Shown in pieces: positions 17,067 to 25,628 of a stretch of 64,000 nt of DNA. The position numbers and the translations under genes are program-made. The stretch spans positions 113,255-177,254 of the forward strand of contig JAQWHM010000007.1 in the NCBI GenBank assembly GCA_029249345.1, written 5' to 3'. The notes under the pieces were generated by a model. That model ran no database searches. It saw only the letters and a list, made by a program, of their open reading frames with translations, and had not been told where the DNA came from. Source of the DNA: UBA10348 sp002469915 (GTDB taxonomy: Bacteria > Bacteroidota > Rhodothermia > Rhodothermales > UBA10348). Each line of letters opens with the position of its first letter. Within the stretch, counting starts at the first letter, position 1.

Positions 17067-17363
17067 ATGGCTGATCTAAAACCACTTAAAGTCCGTTTTC
17101 TGGGCAAAGATTATACGCTTCGCGTTCAGGAAGACGATGAACTCGCCACGCTGGAGATGGCTGAATATCTCGATTCTAGGATGCGTGCCTTCAAGCAGGC
17201 ACATCCGGAGCAATCTGATTTAACAGCAGCCGTTATTACTGGTCTGTCCATCACGGAAGAAGTCTTTGTAGAACGTTCTTCCGCCTTGGATCCCGGAGAG
17301 CATGTAAATGCTGAACTCAACAAGATGGAGCGAAAGCTGTCCAGAGCGCTGCTTTCTAAATAG
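17067..17363 (+). CDS. zapA: cell division protein ZapA
   Basis: 98 residues. The N-terminal beta-strand domain (LKVRFLGKDYTLRVQEDDE) and the following helix (LEMAEYLDSRMRAFKQAHP) match ZapA, which cross-links FtsZ filaments at midcell. The C-terminal helix (AELNKMERKLSRALL) would form the tetramer coiled coil. It lies directly after a coiled-coil gene and directly before a structured RNA, the same position ssrS (6S RNA) holds after zapA in many proteobacteria. Confidence 0.9.
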   Translation: MADLKPLKVRFLGKDYTLRVQEDDELATLEMAEYLDSRMRAFKQAHPEQSDLTAAVITGLSITEEVFVERSSALDPGEHVNAELNKMERKLSRALLSK

Positions 17364-17430
17364 CATCGAGACAAGCTTCTAATTGGCCTTGAATTCTAAT
17401 CCAAGATCCGCACAATCCCTAGGATCTGCC

Positions 17431-17459
17431 TTGCGCGACTAGGCATCCCGTAGTATATA
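17431..17459 (+). promoter_or_regulatory. sigma-70-like promoter for the ncRNA
   Basis: TTGCGC at 17431-17436 and TATATA at 17454-17459 are separated by exactly 17 bases. The predicted start, about 7-9 bases on, falls at 17466-17468, where the structured RNA begins. Confidence 0.65.
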
Positions 17460-17466
17460 TGAAGAA

Positions 17467-17677
17467 GGCACCTGCCCGTACTTCAAGCATATAGAACCTT
17501 AATACTTGCTTATCGGGAGCCATCCTTCAGGCTCGGACGACAGGCCCCAACCGGAAACGGTCCATTTCTCTTCGGAGAATATGATAACAGGGGATCTCGA
17601 AAGAGAATGAGCGGCGCCCACCGTGTCGTTAGAAAAGGTTCTTCGACACTTGGTGCGGGTTGTGTGCTGTTTTTTTG
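17467..17677 (+). ncRNA. structured RNA after zapA, candidate 6S RNA
   Basis: About 210 bases with its own promoter, no reading frame, many local helices and a terminal run of seven T (17670-17676). The ends can close: GCAC and CCCG at 17468-17478 with CGGG and GTGC at 17656-17667. Internal hairpins include GAGCC/GGCTC at about 17517-17534, ACCG-GAAA-CGGT near 17550-17561, TTCTC-TTCG-GAGAA near 17566-17579, TCTC-GAAA-GAGA near 17595-17606, and GTGTCG/CGACAC at about 17623-17648. The place after zapA and the length suit 6S RNA, the RNA polymerase-binding regulator. The many short hairpins are more than the simple 6S long-hairpin model, so identity is unproven although the RNA itself looks real. 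Confidence 0.6.
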
Positions 17678-17854
17678 CCTCAGGTTCATTTTAGGCCCTT
17701 TTTGAGTCTTCCAAAATCATATGAATACAGGCACTTAGGTCTTTCCCATTCGTCCTAGTATCCGGTACAAACTTATCTTAAGGAAAGATGATCGGTCGTG
17801 ATTCAGTCGCGCCCGCATCGCCGGTATTGCAACCCAGAACTATTATTCACTGCC
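17678..17854. other. leader region before ccmF
   Basis: 177 bases between the RNA and the ccmF start. An in-frame GTG at 17798 would add a poor 19-residue N-terminus. No clear promoter or hairpin stands out. Confidence 0.4.
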
Positions 17855-20305
17855 ATGCTAGGGACAATCGGGAAACTTCTGATCCTTCTTTCAATGGTTG
17901 CCGGGATTTTATCCGGGCTGACATTTCTTCGCTCCGCAAATCTGGATGATAGAGTTACGGATTGGAAACGTATCGCCAGGGCCTCTTGGTGGGTCATGGC
18001 TATCGGAGTCATATCGTCATTTGGAATCTTAGTGTTTCTGAATGTCACGCATGATTTCAATTATGCGTACGTATGGGAAAACACCTCCATGGAGCTGCCC
18101 CTAGATTACTTGGTAGCGGCCACGTGGGCAGGCCAAGAAGGGTCTTTTCTACTCTGGATTGTGCTGAATGCCTTGGTGGGGATTTCAGTAATGAAATGGG
18201 CTAAAGACTACGAGTCACCCGTAATGGCTGTTATTTCGTTGTGTCAGGTCTTCTTGATCTCAATGATCGTGGGTCTCAAGTTTGGTGCTTTTGAGATTGG
18301 TGCCTCTCCTTTTGCGACGTTGGCCGAAAAATTCCCCACGGCACCCATGATCCAAGCCGGCATCATTCCAACGGATGGTCAAGGCTTAAACGATCTCCTT
18401 CAGAATTACTGGATGGTTATTCACCCTCCCGTACTCTTCACAGGGTTTGCTTCCATGATCGTTCCTTTCGCATTTGCCATCACGGCTTTGTGGAAGCGTA
18501 GATACACGGAATGGGTGCGTCCTGCCCTCCCCTGGTCCTTATTTGGAATTGCAGCTCTCGGAGTTGGCATTGCCATGGGCGGATATTGGGCGTACATAAC
18601 TCTGAATTTTGGTGGATACTGGGCCTGGGATCCGGTTGAAAACTCCTCGCTTGTCCCGTGGCTTATTGGAATTGCTGCCGTGCATACGATGATCGTTCAG
18701 AAGCGATCTGGCCATAGTCACAAGGCATCTCTGTTCCTAACCATCTTGGCGTATATCCTGGTTGTGTATTCCACCTTCCTGACTCGAAGCGGAATCTTAG
18801 GAGATATATCCGTCCATTCCTTCGTGGATCTTGGACTCTATAACCAGCTCCTCATTTGGATTCTCAGTATGTCCGTTCTCGGATTCGGGCTGTTTTTCAT
18901 GAGAATGAATGAGCTACCAAAGCCGAAGAAAGAGCCTGAAATGCTCTCGAGGGAGTTCATGATATTCGCCGGCTCCATGTTGGTTGTGGCTATCGCGATC
19001 GTCGTTCTTGTGGGCACGAGTGCTCCTATTCTCGGACGAATCTTCCGTGACAGCCCGTCGAGCGTTCCACTTGCGTTCTATAACAAATGGACGTTACCAC
19101 TAACCATTTTATTTCTATTCCTAGCTGGTCTGGGCCAGTTGTTTTGGTGGAATAAAATGAACCCAGAAACGATCAACAAAGTGCTTTTCCGCCCTATTGT
19201 TCTTTCTGCGGCCGCAACGATCATTGCCTTTTTCGTGACCCCTTTTCGTATTCGAGCTGCCGAATCAGCCAGCTTGGCCTCCGTTTCAGACTCCATTGGA
19301 AATCTTGCGGGCTTTGTTGGGTCCTTCGCGGAAACCTGGGCGTTACACGGGCCCTTTCTTCTGATGCTCATTCTTGTGTTTGTGGCCTTTTTTGCCCTGT
19401 TTGGCAATAGTGAAGTCATGTGGCGTATTGCTCGTGGGAATATGCGCCAGGCCGGCGGTGCCATGTCCCATATTGGACTTGCCATCATGGTTCTAGGAAT
19501 CGTCGCCTCAAGTGGATTAAACAATCCTATTGGACGGGGCGGTGCACGCATCGGAGACAGTCGAGATAACTTTATCATATCCCTTGGGCAAACACTGAAC
19601 GTACAAGGCTACTCGGTGTCCTACACCGGACACGGCTTAAGCGAAGATGGGTTGCCGACCTATGAAATGGAGTTCACTGATCCGCGTGGTCGTTCGTTCG
19701 ATTTGGCTCCTGTGGTATACCAGAGTAACCGTGGCCAATGGATTCAGAATCCAGACTTGAAGTCATTTTTCGAAAAAGACATTTTTGTCGCGGTTTCTCC
19801 AAATATCATGTTTGATTCCGGGCAGAATGGAGGTCAAATGACTGTGGCCAGAGGCGATTCTAGCCTGATCGGCAATGGTAAGTATCTGATGCAGTTTGTG
19901 GATTACGATCTAGACATCGGAGAAGAGTTCATGTCCGATTCCACAGAAGTTGCAGTCGGAGCCGTCATCAGGTTAACGGAAGTGGCTTCAGGTGAATCAC
20001 GTGATATCACACCGATCTATCTCGTGACTACAGATCGTTCCGTTCAGTATCTCCCACGCACCGTTGAAGAGTGGGGTATTTCGGTTGCTTTCACCAAAAT
20101 GAACGTCGACTCGGGATCCATTGTATTGAATGTGGAAGGCGCCTCTGTTACTCCCGAAGACTGGTTGGTCGTACAGGCATATGAAAAACCGTATATCAGT
20201 CTAGTGTGGATTGGCTTTATTATTCTTACGCTTGGTTTCATTCTGTCTATGTACAGAAGAGCTATGGAACAGAAGTTTGAATATAATCGGCTTTCTGCTG
20301 AATAG
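17855..20305 (+). CDS. ccmF: cytochrome c-type biogenesis protein CcmF/CcsA family
   Basis: 816 residues with around 14-15 membrane segments. The tryptophan-rich heme-handling motif is clear (GGYWAWDPVENSSLVPW, about residues 252-268), together with HPPVLF before it and an aromatic, hydrophobic N-terminal half typical of CcmF/NrfE. A soluble periplasmic domain occupies about residues 560-770, before a last membrane helix. CcmF ligates heme to apocytochromes c in system I. The ATG at 17855 begins the first membrane helix. Other Ccm genes are not in the window, so its partners are elsewhere. Confidence 0.92.
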   Translation: MLGTIGKLLILLSMVAGILSGLTFLRSANLDDRVTDWKRIARASWWVMAIGVISSFGILVFLNVTHDFNYAYVWENTSMELPLDYLVAATWAGQEGSFLLWIVLNALVGISVMKWAKDYESPVMAVISLCQVFLISMIVGLKFGAFEIGASPFATLAEKFPTAPMIQAGIIPTDGQGLNDLLQNYWMVIHPPVLFTGFASMIVPFAFAITALWKRRYTEWVRPALPWSLFGIAALGVGIAMGGYWAYITLNFGGYWAWDPVENSSLVPWLIGIAAVHTMIVQKRSGHSHKASLFLTILAYILVVYSTFLTRSGILGDISVHSFVDLGLYNQLLIWILSMSVLGFGLFFMRMNELPKPKKEPEMLSREFMIFAGSMLVVAIAIVVLVGTSAPILGRIFRDSPSSVPLAFYNKWTLPLTILFLFLAGLGQLFWWNKMNPETINKVLFRPIVLSAAATIIAFFVTPFRIRAAESASLASVSDSIGNLAGFVGSFAETWALHGPFLLMLILVFVAFFALFGNSEVMWRIARGNMRQAGGAMSHIGLAIMVLGIVASSGLNNPIGRGGARIGDSRDNFIISLGQTLNVQGYSVSYTGHGLSEDGLPTYEMEFTDPRGRSFDLAPVVYQSNRGQWIQNPDLKSFFEKDIFVAVSPNIMFDSGQNGGQMTVARGDSSLIGNGKYLMQFVDYDLDIGEEFMSDSTEVAVGAVIRLTEVASGESRDITPIYLVTTDRSVQYLPRTVEEWGISVAFTKMNVDSGSIVLNVEGASVTPEDWLVVQAYEKPYISLVWIGFIILTLGFILSMYRRAMEQKFEYNRLSAE

Positions 20306-20431
20306 GTTGTCCCACAGACTTTTTTTAAAGACTAGAGGGGTTTCAGATGTGACCTTATCAAGGCAATGGTCAATTAACGTGCTTTTTTGCTCTTGTGCAA
20401 GGCTTTCTGGACAACTTTTCAGGTATTGTTC

Positions 20432-21541
20432 TCACAGATCTAACTGCGATTGTTGCGCGAATAATCTTCCCTTCGAGGTCAACAAAAGCACATCGTGTTC
20501 CAATACTACGTATTCCTTTTGCATTGCTGATCGTACAGCTCGTTGAGCAAAAACGTGTTCCCATCGGAGGTGGTCCTCCAGATGATCAATTCGGCACTCA
20601 GTAGAAGCCTCTGGCAGACCCTCATGATTCAAAAGGTGAATAGTTAACATTTCCGTGCTAAATCGAAGTTTTTGCAGTGTTTTCAGTCGGTAGGTCCACC
20701 AGATTCCCCTTCCCGGTGCAAGAAAAACAATCACTACGAAGAAGAGTCCACTCATTGAAGCCATAGATCCAGCGATAGACGCGTCCAGCACCCGGGCCAT
20801 CCAGTATCCCGAGATGGCAGAAAGGATGCCAATAATAACCGAGAGCCAGATCATGTTTTTTAGTTTGTCCGTCAGCATATACGCAGATGCCGGAGGGGCC
20901 ACCATGAGCGCGACCACTAGAATAGATCCGACGGCATCGAAGGCTCCAACCGCCGTCACAGATACAATGCCCATTAATATATAATGTAACAGGGCGGGTG
21001 CGAAGCCGAGGGCGCCAGCCAAAGCCCGATCGAATGTGGTCAGTTTTAGCTCTTTAAAGAAGACCAGGATAAAGATCAGATTCAACAGAAGTACGCACAG
21101 CATGATGATCAAAGACCGGGGTCCAATATCGATACCTCCAATGACCATTCTGTCGAATGGTGCAAAGGCCAATTCACCCAACAGAACAGCATCGATATCT
21201 AAATGCACATCACCAGCATATCGCGCGATTAGAATCACGCCCACGCTAAACAAGGCTGGAAACACAATTCCAATGGCAGCATCTTCTTTTAAAAGTCCCG
21301 TTTTCCGGAGCACTTCAACCAAAGCCACAGTAAGAACTCCCGCCATTGCAGCACCCAATATGAGCCATGGTGAACTCAAGGTCCCCGTGAAAAAGAAGGC
21401 CACTACAATTCCGGGCAAGATGGCGTGACTAATCGCATCGCTCATCATAGACATGCGCTGTAAGACCAAGAACGTGCCGGGAAGTGCACACGCCACGGCT
21501 ACAACAACCGCGATCACTTGGATTTCAAGGGAAGGACTCAT
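20432..21541 (-). CDS. metal ABC transporter permease (TroD/MntB family) with C-terminal cytosolic extension
   Basis: 369 residues. About residues 1-280 are an ABC-3 family permease with eight or more membrane helices (motifs LQRMSMMSDAISHAILPGIV and DAVGSILVVALMVAPPASAY). The last about 85 residues are soluble and end in a winged-helix-like pattern (EYVVLEHDVLLLTSKGRLFA). Plain family members are about 280-300 residues, so the tail is extra. The gene overlaps the preceding permease gene by four bases (ATGA). With that permease it should form the membrane channel of the uptake system for Mn, Zn or Fe. Confidence 0.88.
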   Translation of the reverse strand: MSPSLEIQVIAVVVAVACALPGTFLVLQRMSMMSDAISHAILPGIVVAFFFTGTLSSPWLILGAAMAGVLTVALVEVLRKTGLLKEDAAIGIVFPALFSVGVILIARYAGDVHLDIDAVLLGELAFAPFDRMVIGGIDIGPRSLIIMLCVLLLNLIFILVFFKELKLTTFDRALAGALGFAPALLHYILMGIVSVTAVGAFDAVGSILVVALMVAPPASAYMLTDKLKNMIWLSVIIGILSAISGYWMARVLDASIAGSMASMSGLFFVVIVFLAPGRGIWWTYRLKTLQKLRFSTEMLTIHLLNHEGLPEASTECRIDHLEDHLRWEHVFAQRAVRSAMQKEYVVLEHDVLLLTSKGRLFAQQSQLDL

Positions 21542-22671
21542 TCCTCTCCCCCGAACTGACGTTGAATGATGAGTTCGGCGCGGCGCACGCCTTCAGGCGT
21601 CAGAGACCACATCTTGGCATCCAGTTGGGTAGCCAATCCAAGATCTTTCAGAAGTCCAAGCGTGCGCCGCGCCGGTCCTGACATAGAAGACATGACATCG
21701 AGAACACGGGCCGAATGAGGGTACTCAGCCGATAAATGCTGTGCAGCCAATGTGTACATATCTACTAGCACCGCCTCGACTCGAAGCTGTTTGCCTGACT
21801 TCCACTCCCGGTACTTTCTAAATACAATACCCCGATTGGGAGCAAAGAGCAGGGAGAAGACTACGATGGAGCTCACAATGAGCACAATAGTGGGGCCCGT
21901 TGGTAGTCCCGGTATAGAACTACTAATTAGCGCCCCTCCCACTCCAGAAACCGCACCTATACATCCAGATAGCATAATCATACGACCAAGGCGATCCGTC
22001 CATTGCCTAGCGGCGGCTCCTGGCGCAATGATCATTGCACTCATGAGCACTACTCCTACCGTTTGGAGTCCGATTACAATTGCGATGACGAACAAGCCAG
22101 TCAATAGGTGATCCAGCGCGCGAACGGGAAATCCGAGCGTCTGGAAAAAGTCCGGATCGAAGGAAAGTACTTTAAACTCCTTCCAAAACAGACCCATCAG
22201 AAAAATGACGAGGGCTCCTATTCCTAGAATGACAAAGACATCTCGCTCAACCAAGGCGGCCGCCTGTCCAAACAGAAATGATTCTAAGCCAGCCTGATTG
22301 GCGTCTGGATTGCGTTGGATATAGGTCAAGAGCACTAGGCCAAAACCGAAAAAGACGGATAGCATGATGCCAAGCGCGCTGTCGTATTTGATACGAGTCC
22401 GGTTGGTGACGGACGAAATCAGAGCCGCTCCCAGCCAACCGGCCAGCGCTGCACCCGTCATGAGCACAAGAGGTGCTTTGCTACCTGTTATCAAAAAGGC
22501 GAGTGCAATCCCTGGGAGTGCAGCGTGCGAAATTGCATCTCCGAGCAGGCTCTGCCTCCGAAGCAATGCAAAACCGCCAAGGGATCCTGCCGTGATTCCC
22601 AACAAGGCAGCCCCCATGGCCACTGTACGGAGGGTGTAATCAGAGAAAAGATCTGAAAACAGTTCTATCAT
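21538..22671 (-). CDS. metal ABC transporter permease (TroC/MntB family) with DtxR-like winged-helix tail
   Basis: 377 residues. Residues about 1-290 form the ABC-3 permease (LLRRQSLLGDAISHAALPGI, QTVGVVLMSAMIIAPGAAAR). The remaining about 85 residues are soluble; GPARRTLGLLKDLGLATQ followed by MWSLTPEGVRRAELIIQRQ closely resembles the helix-wing-helix end of DtxR/MntR-type regulators (recognition-helix spacing, then LTxEG). It overlaps the ATPase gene by four bases upstream and the second permease by four bases downstream. Both permeases carrying such tails is unusual for the basic family. Confidence 0.88.
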   Translation of the reverse strand: MIELFSDLFSDYTLRTVAMGAALLGITAGSLGGFALLRRQSLLGDAISHAALPGIALAFLITGSKAPLVLMTGAALAGWLGAALISSVTNRTRIKYDSALGIMLSVFFGFGLVLLTYIQRNPDANQAGLESFLFGQAAALVERDVFVILGIGALVIFLMGLFWKEFKVLSFDPDFFQTLGFPVRALDHLLTGLFVIAIVIGLQTVGVVLMSAMIIAPGAAARQWTDRLGRMIMLSGCIGAVSGVGGALISSSIPGLPTGPTIVLIVSSIVVFSLLFAPNRGIVFRKYREWKSGKQLRVEAVLVDMYTLAAQHLSAEYPHSARVLDVMSSMSGPARRTLGLLKDLGLATQLDAKMWSLTPEGVRRAELIIQRQFGGEE

Positions 22672-23414
22672 TTCTTGCCTGAGACGAGTGCAGATACGAA
22701 GGCCACTCGACCTCCATATGTCGCTCTGAGATTCTCTTCGGTGAATTGCTCACCGACAGGTCCCGACGCGATTCTTCGCACGTTCAACAACATGACCTCA
22801 TCAAAGTATTCCGGAACAGTCTGAAGGTCATGATGCACCACGCATACTGTTTTGCCCCGTTTTCTCAAGTCTCGGAGTAAATCTACGATGGCCCGCTCGG
22901 TCGTGGCATCTACGCCCTGAAAAGGCTCATCCATAAAATATACGCGAGCATCCTGCACCAAGGCCCGAGCCAAAAAAACCCGTTGCTGTTGTCCTCCTGA
23001 CAATTGCGATATCTGTCGATCAGCAAAATCCTCCATTCCTACCTGAGCTAACGCCTTTAACGCAGCGACTTTCTCTTTCTTGGCTGGTTGCTTAAACCAA
23101 CCCAATTTGCCGTAGAGACCCATCGTCACGACATCTAATACGTTAGTTGGGAAGTCCCAATCCACACTACCTCGCTGTGGGACGTAGGCTACATTCACAC
23201 GCTGATCGGCATACGGCTTTCCGTGTATTAGCACGGATCCGGCGGCGGGCTTTACCAGTCCGAGCGTGGACTTAATTAGGGTGGTCTTCCCCGCCCCGTT
23301 CGGGCCCACAATCGCTAAAAGGACGCCCGGCGGTACTTGCAGGTCAATGTCCCACAAAACAGGCTTTTCACGATACGCGACCGTCAGATCTCGAATATCT
23401 ATGGCATATTCCAT
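22668..23414 (-). CDS. metal ABC transporter ATP-binding protein (TroB/MntA-type)
   Basis: 248 residues, a complete ABC ATPase: Walker A GPNGAGKTTL near residue 37, Q-loop VPQRGSVDWDFP, signature LSGGQQQRVFLARAL, Walker B ARVYFMDEPF and the H-loop VVHHDLQ. The Q-loop sequence with SVDWDFP is characteristic of Mn/Zn/Fe uptake ATPases. The start overlaps the stop of the solute-binding gene (TGATG) and the stop overlaps the next start, so expression is tightly coupled. Confidence 0.95.
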   Translation of the reverse strand: MEYAIDIRDLTVAYREKPVLWDIDLQVPPGVLLAIVGPNGAGKTTLIKSTLGLVKPAAGSVLIHGKPYADQRVNVAYVPQRGSVDWDFPTNVLDVVTMGLYGKLGWFKQPAKKEKVAALKALAQVGMEDFADRQISQLSGGQQQRVFLARALVQDARVYFMDEPFQGVDATTERAIVDLLRDLRKRGKTVCVVHHDLQTVPEYFDEVMLLNVRRIASGPVGEQFTEENLRATYGGRVAFVSALVSGKK

Positions 23415-24337
23415 CAGTTTACCTGCGTAAGTCCTTGAACGATGGTTCGCACATTAGAGCGAACCATTCCGACATACGTTCCCGCATCAGAATCCGGTGA
23501 CCCCAATGCATCTCCAAACAACGTACCTCCAATCCGAACTTCAAATCCACGTGACCTGACGGCCGCTAAAACCGCTTCTATTCCTCTGGGGGAAATGGAG
23601 GATTCCAAAAACATGGCTGGTATTTGCCGCTCAGATACGAAAGCTGCCAGTTCTTGCACGTCTGACGTTCCAGCTTCAGTTGCCGTGGAAATGCCCTGTA
23701 GACCACGCACGTCCAGATCATAGGCTCTGCCAAAATATCCAAACGCATCGTGCGAGGTCACAAGCGCTGCGTATGCCCTTGGGATGCGAGCTAGTTCAGT
23801 TCGCGCCCAAGCATCTAAAGAATCCAATTCGGCCATATACCGATCCGCATTGCTGGAAAAATAGGACTCGACTTCTGGACGCTGTCGCTTCAGTTCTTCA
23901 GTCACGGTTCGCGCCACGTCCTTCCAGAGGCGGACATCAAACCACACATGTGGGTCATAATTGCCTACAAATAATTCCGATTCAAGCAGGCGATCTACTG
24001 GGATAAACTCCGTCACTCCAACTACCGACATCCCTCGACTTCCCATTTGCTCGAAGATATCTACCATCTTCCCTTCGAGATGAAGTCCATTGAAGAAGAC
24101 TACGTCTGCGTTAGTCATGCGGGAGACATCGCCTTCGGATGCCTTATACAAATGCGGATCCACTCCTGGACCCATCAGGCCTTCTACGCGAACATGCTCG
24201 CCTCCGATCTCACGCACAAGATCCGCAATCATGCTAGTGGTGGTCACGACGGACAGCCGGGGGTCATCCGCGTTTTCGGGAGCGGAGCACCCTAAAGCAA
24301 GGATGAAGACGAGAAAAAGTACAAAAAATGAGCGCAT
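23414..24337 (-). CDS. TroA-like metal-binding lipoprotein of ABC uptake system
   Basis: 307 residues from the ATG at 24337. The lipoprotein signal ends ILALGC with the modified cysteine at residue 17. The cluster A-I fold shows four expected metal ligands: H62 (VDPHLYK), H130 (YDPHVWFD), H196 (TSHDAFGYF) and D276 (LFGDALG), the His-His-His-Asp set known from TroA, which binds Zn and Mn. There is no His-rich loop as in ZnuA, which favours Mn or mixed specificity. First gene of the operon troA-ATPase-permease-permease. An upstream ATG at 24388 would add residues before the signal peptide and lies in the operator region, so it was rejected. Confidence 0.92.
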   Translation of the reverse strand: MRSFFVLFLVFILALGCSAPENADDPRLSVVTTTSMIADLVREIGGEHVRVEGLMGPGVDPHLYKASEGDVSRMTNADVVFFNGLHLEGKMVDIFEQMGSRGMSVVGVTEFIPVDRLLESELFVGNYDPHVWFDVRLWKDVARTVTEELKRQRPEVESYFSSNADRYMAELDSLDAWARTELARIPRAYAALVTSHDAFGYFGRAYDLDVRGLQGISTATEAGTSDVQELAAFVSERQIPAMFLESSISPRGIEAVLAAVRSRGFEVRIGGTLFGDALGSPDSDAGTYVGMVRSNVRTIVQGLTQVN

Positions 24338-24372
24338 AAAAATTGGGGGTCTAGTTGAACTGAACCCCCAAT
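24338..24372 (-). terminator. terminator-like hairpin overlapping the troA promoter
   Basis: On the minus strand ATTGGGGGT (24372-24364) pairs perfectly with ACCCCCAAT (24350-24342), followed by T and the ATG. It would stop read-through from the upstream lipoprotein gene. A -10-like TATATT at 24375-24370 places a start inside the left arm, so mRNA from that promoter would lack the hairpin. Confidence 0.65.
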
Positions 24373-24388
24373 ATACACTTAACTTCAC

Positions 24389-24408
24389 AATTTAGCCTTG
24401 GCTAAATT
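24389..24408 (-). promoter_or_regulatory. palindromic operator, DtxR/MntR-like
   Basis: AATTTAGCC-TT-GGCTAAATT is a perfect 9-bp inverted repeat with a two-base centre. It lies 52 bases before the troA start and covers the predicted -35 region. Size, AT-rich ends and GCC/GGC core resemble known metalloregulator boxes of the DtxR/MntR family. It starts four bases after the upstream gene's stop. Confidence 0.65.
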
Positions 24409-24411
24409 TAC

Positions 24412-25527
24412 TTAGTCAACCCATTCGGCAATGAAAACGTTAGTATCTCGCGATTCAATGCCTTCTAGGTTCCTATTACTGGCAAATACCAAGCGTTTTC
24501 CATCGTTAGAAAACATCGGGAAACCATCAAAGGTGCCTGAATGCGTAACCTGCTCGATACCGGTCCCATCCAAGTTGATCATAAAGATATCGAAGATGCG
24601 ACCGCGGCCATTATCTTGGTGGTGATTCGTTGTAAAGAGAACTTTTTCACCTGAAGGATGGAAGAATGGGGCCCAGTTCGCTCCAGGCAGGTCTGTAATC
24701 TGGCGCACATTAGATCCATCAATATCTGCTACAAAAATATTTAGAGCAGATGGCTCCACAACGTCATTTGAGAGAAGGCCTTTATACACTTCTGCCGCTT
24801 CGCCTTCTGGACGACTAGCGCGCCAAACGATCTGCTGGGAGTTTGGAGAGAAAAACGCCCCTCCATCATATCCTAACGTGTTCGTTAGCTGTAGCAAATC
24901 ACCGGTTTCAACTTCGTATCTCCACAGTTCTAGATCCCCGGAGCGCGTTGAAGTGAAAATGATCCATTTTCCATCTGGGGATACGGTGGCTTCCGTATCG
25001 TATCCATCTCCCCCAATCAATACCTCTGGGTTCGATCCGTCCGCTTCCGCAACGTAGATGTCGTAACTAGGATAAATAGGCCACACGTAGCGTCCTTGCT
25101 CATAGGCCATCGGTGCAGGACACTCTTTCCCAAACTCGTGGGTAGACCCATAAATAATGCGTCCGTCCGGTAGGAAATAAGAACAGGTCGTGCGCCCTTC
25201 TCCCGTAGATACTTCTTCGTAACCGTCCGGCCCATCTGGATCCATGATGTAAATCTGATCACAGCCTTGGTCGTTAATCTCTGACCAATCGCTCTGAAAA
25301 ATCAGTTTCTCGTCATCAAAGCTCCAATAAGCTTCTGCGTTGTTGCCACCGAAGGTAAGCTGACGAATGTTCTTTAGATGACCTTCGTTCTCGAAGCGCA
25401 ATACGTCTTGAGAAGCGTCATACACTTCTGCGGTTTCATCCGTGGTTCCGGTCCCACAACCGGTTAGGAGCGCAATCGGCAAAAATGCCGTGAATGCGAA
25501 TCCAACAAATCGACGGAGAGTACTCAT
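24412..25527 (-). CDS. TolB-like beta-propeller lipoprotein
   Basis: 371 residues. The signal peptide ends LLTGC, so it is a lipoprotein. The mature part repeats the PD40/TolB pattern, for example ATVSPDGKWIIFTSTRSGDL, APFFHPSGEKVLFTTNHH and PMFSNDGKRLVFASNRN, giving five or six blades of a beta propeller. Between blades are phrases such as IYIMDPDGPDGYEEV and IFVADIDGSNVRQIT. Such proteins are usually periplasmic or surface scaffolds; the ligand is unknown. It lies upstream of the metal-uptake operon on the same strand but is separated from it by a terminator and operator. Confidence 0.8.
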   Translation of the reverse strand: MSTLRRFVGFAFTAFLPIALLTGCGTGTTDETAEVYDASQDVLRFENEGHLKNIRQLTFGGNNAEAYWSFDDEKLIFQSDWSEINDQGCDQIYIMDPDGPDGYEEVSTGEGRTTCSYFLPDGRIIYGSTHEFGKECPAPMAYEQGRYVWPIYPSYDIYVAEADGSNPEVLIGGDGYDTEATVSPDGKWIIFTSTRSGDLELWRYEVETGDLLQLTNTLGYDGGAFFSPNSQQIVWRASRPEGEAAEVYKGLLSNDVVEPSALNIFVADIDGSNVRQITDLPGANWAPFFHPSGEKVLFTTNHHQDNGRGRIFDIFMINLDGTGIEQVTHSGTFDGFPMFSNDGKRLVFASNRNLEGIESRDTNVFIAEWVD

Positions 25528-25628
25528 AATGGTTATTCTAGGTTAGTTGATCAACAGCATCGTTTTGTGCTGCCATCTGCAATCATGTATAGATTTTAAT
25601 CGATAATCTGAGCAAATCTACGCTTATT

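Noticed and set aside
19078..19578. 166-residue antisense reading frame within ccmF
   Set aside because: Shadow of the membrane protein; no start context or family match.
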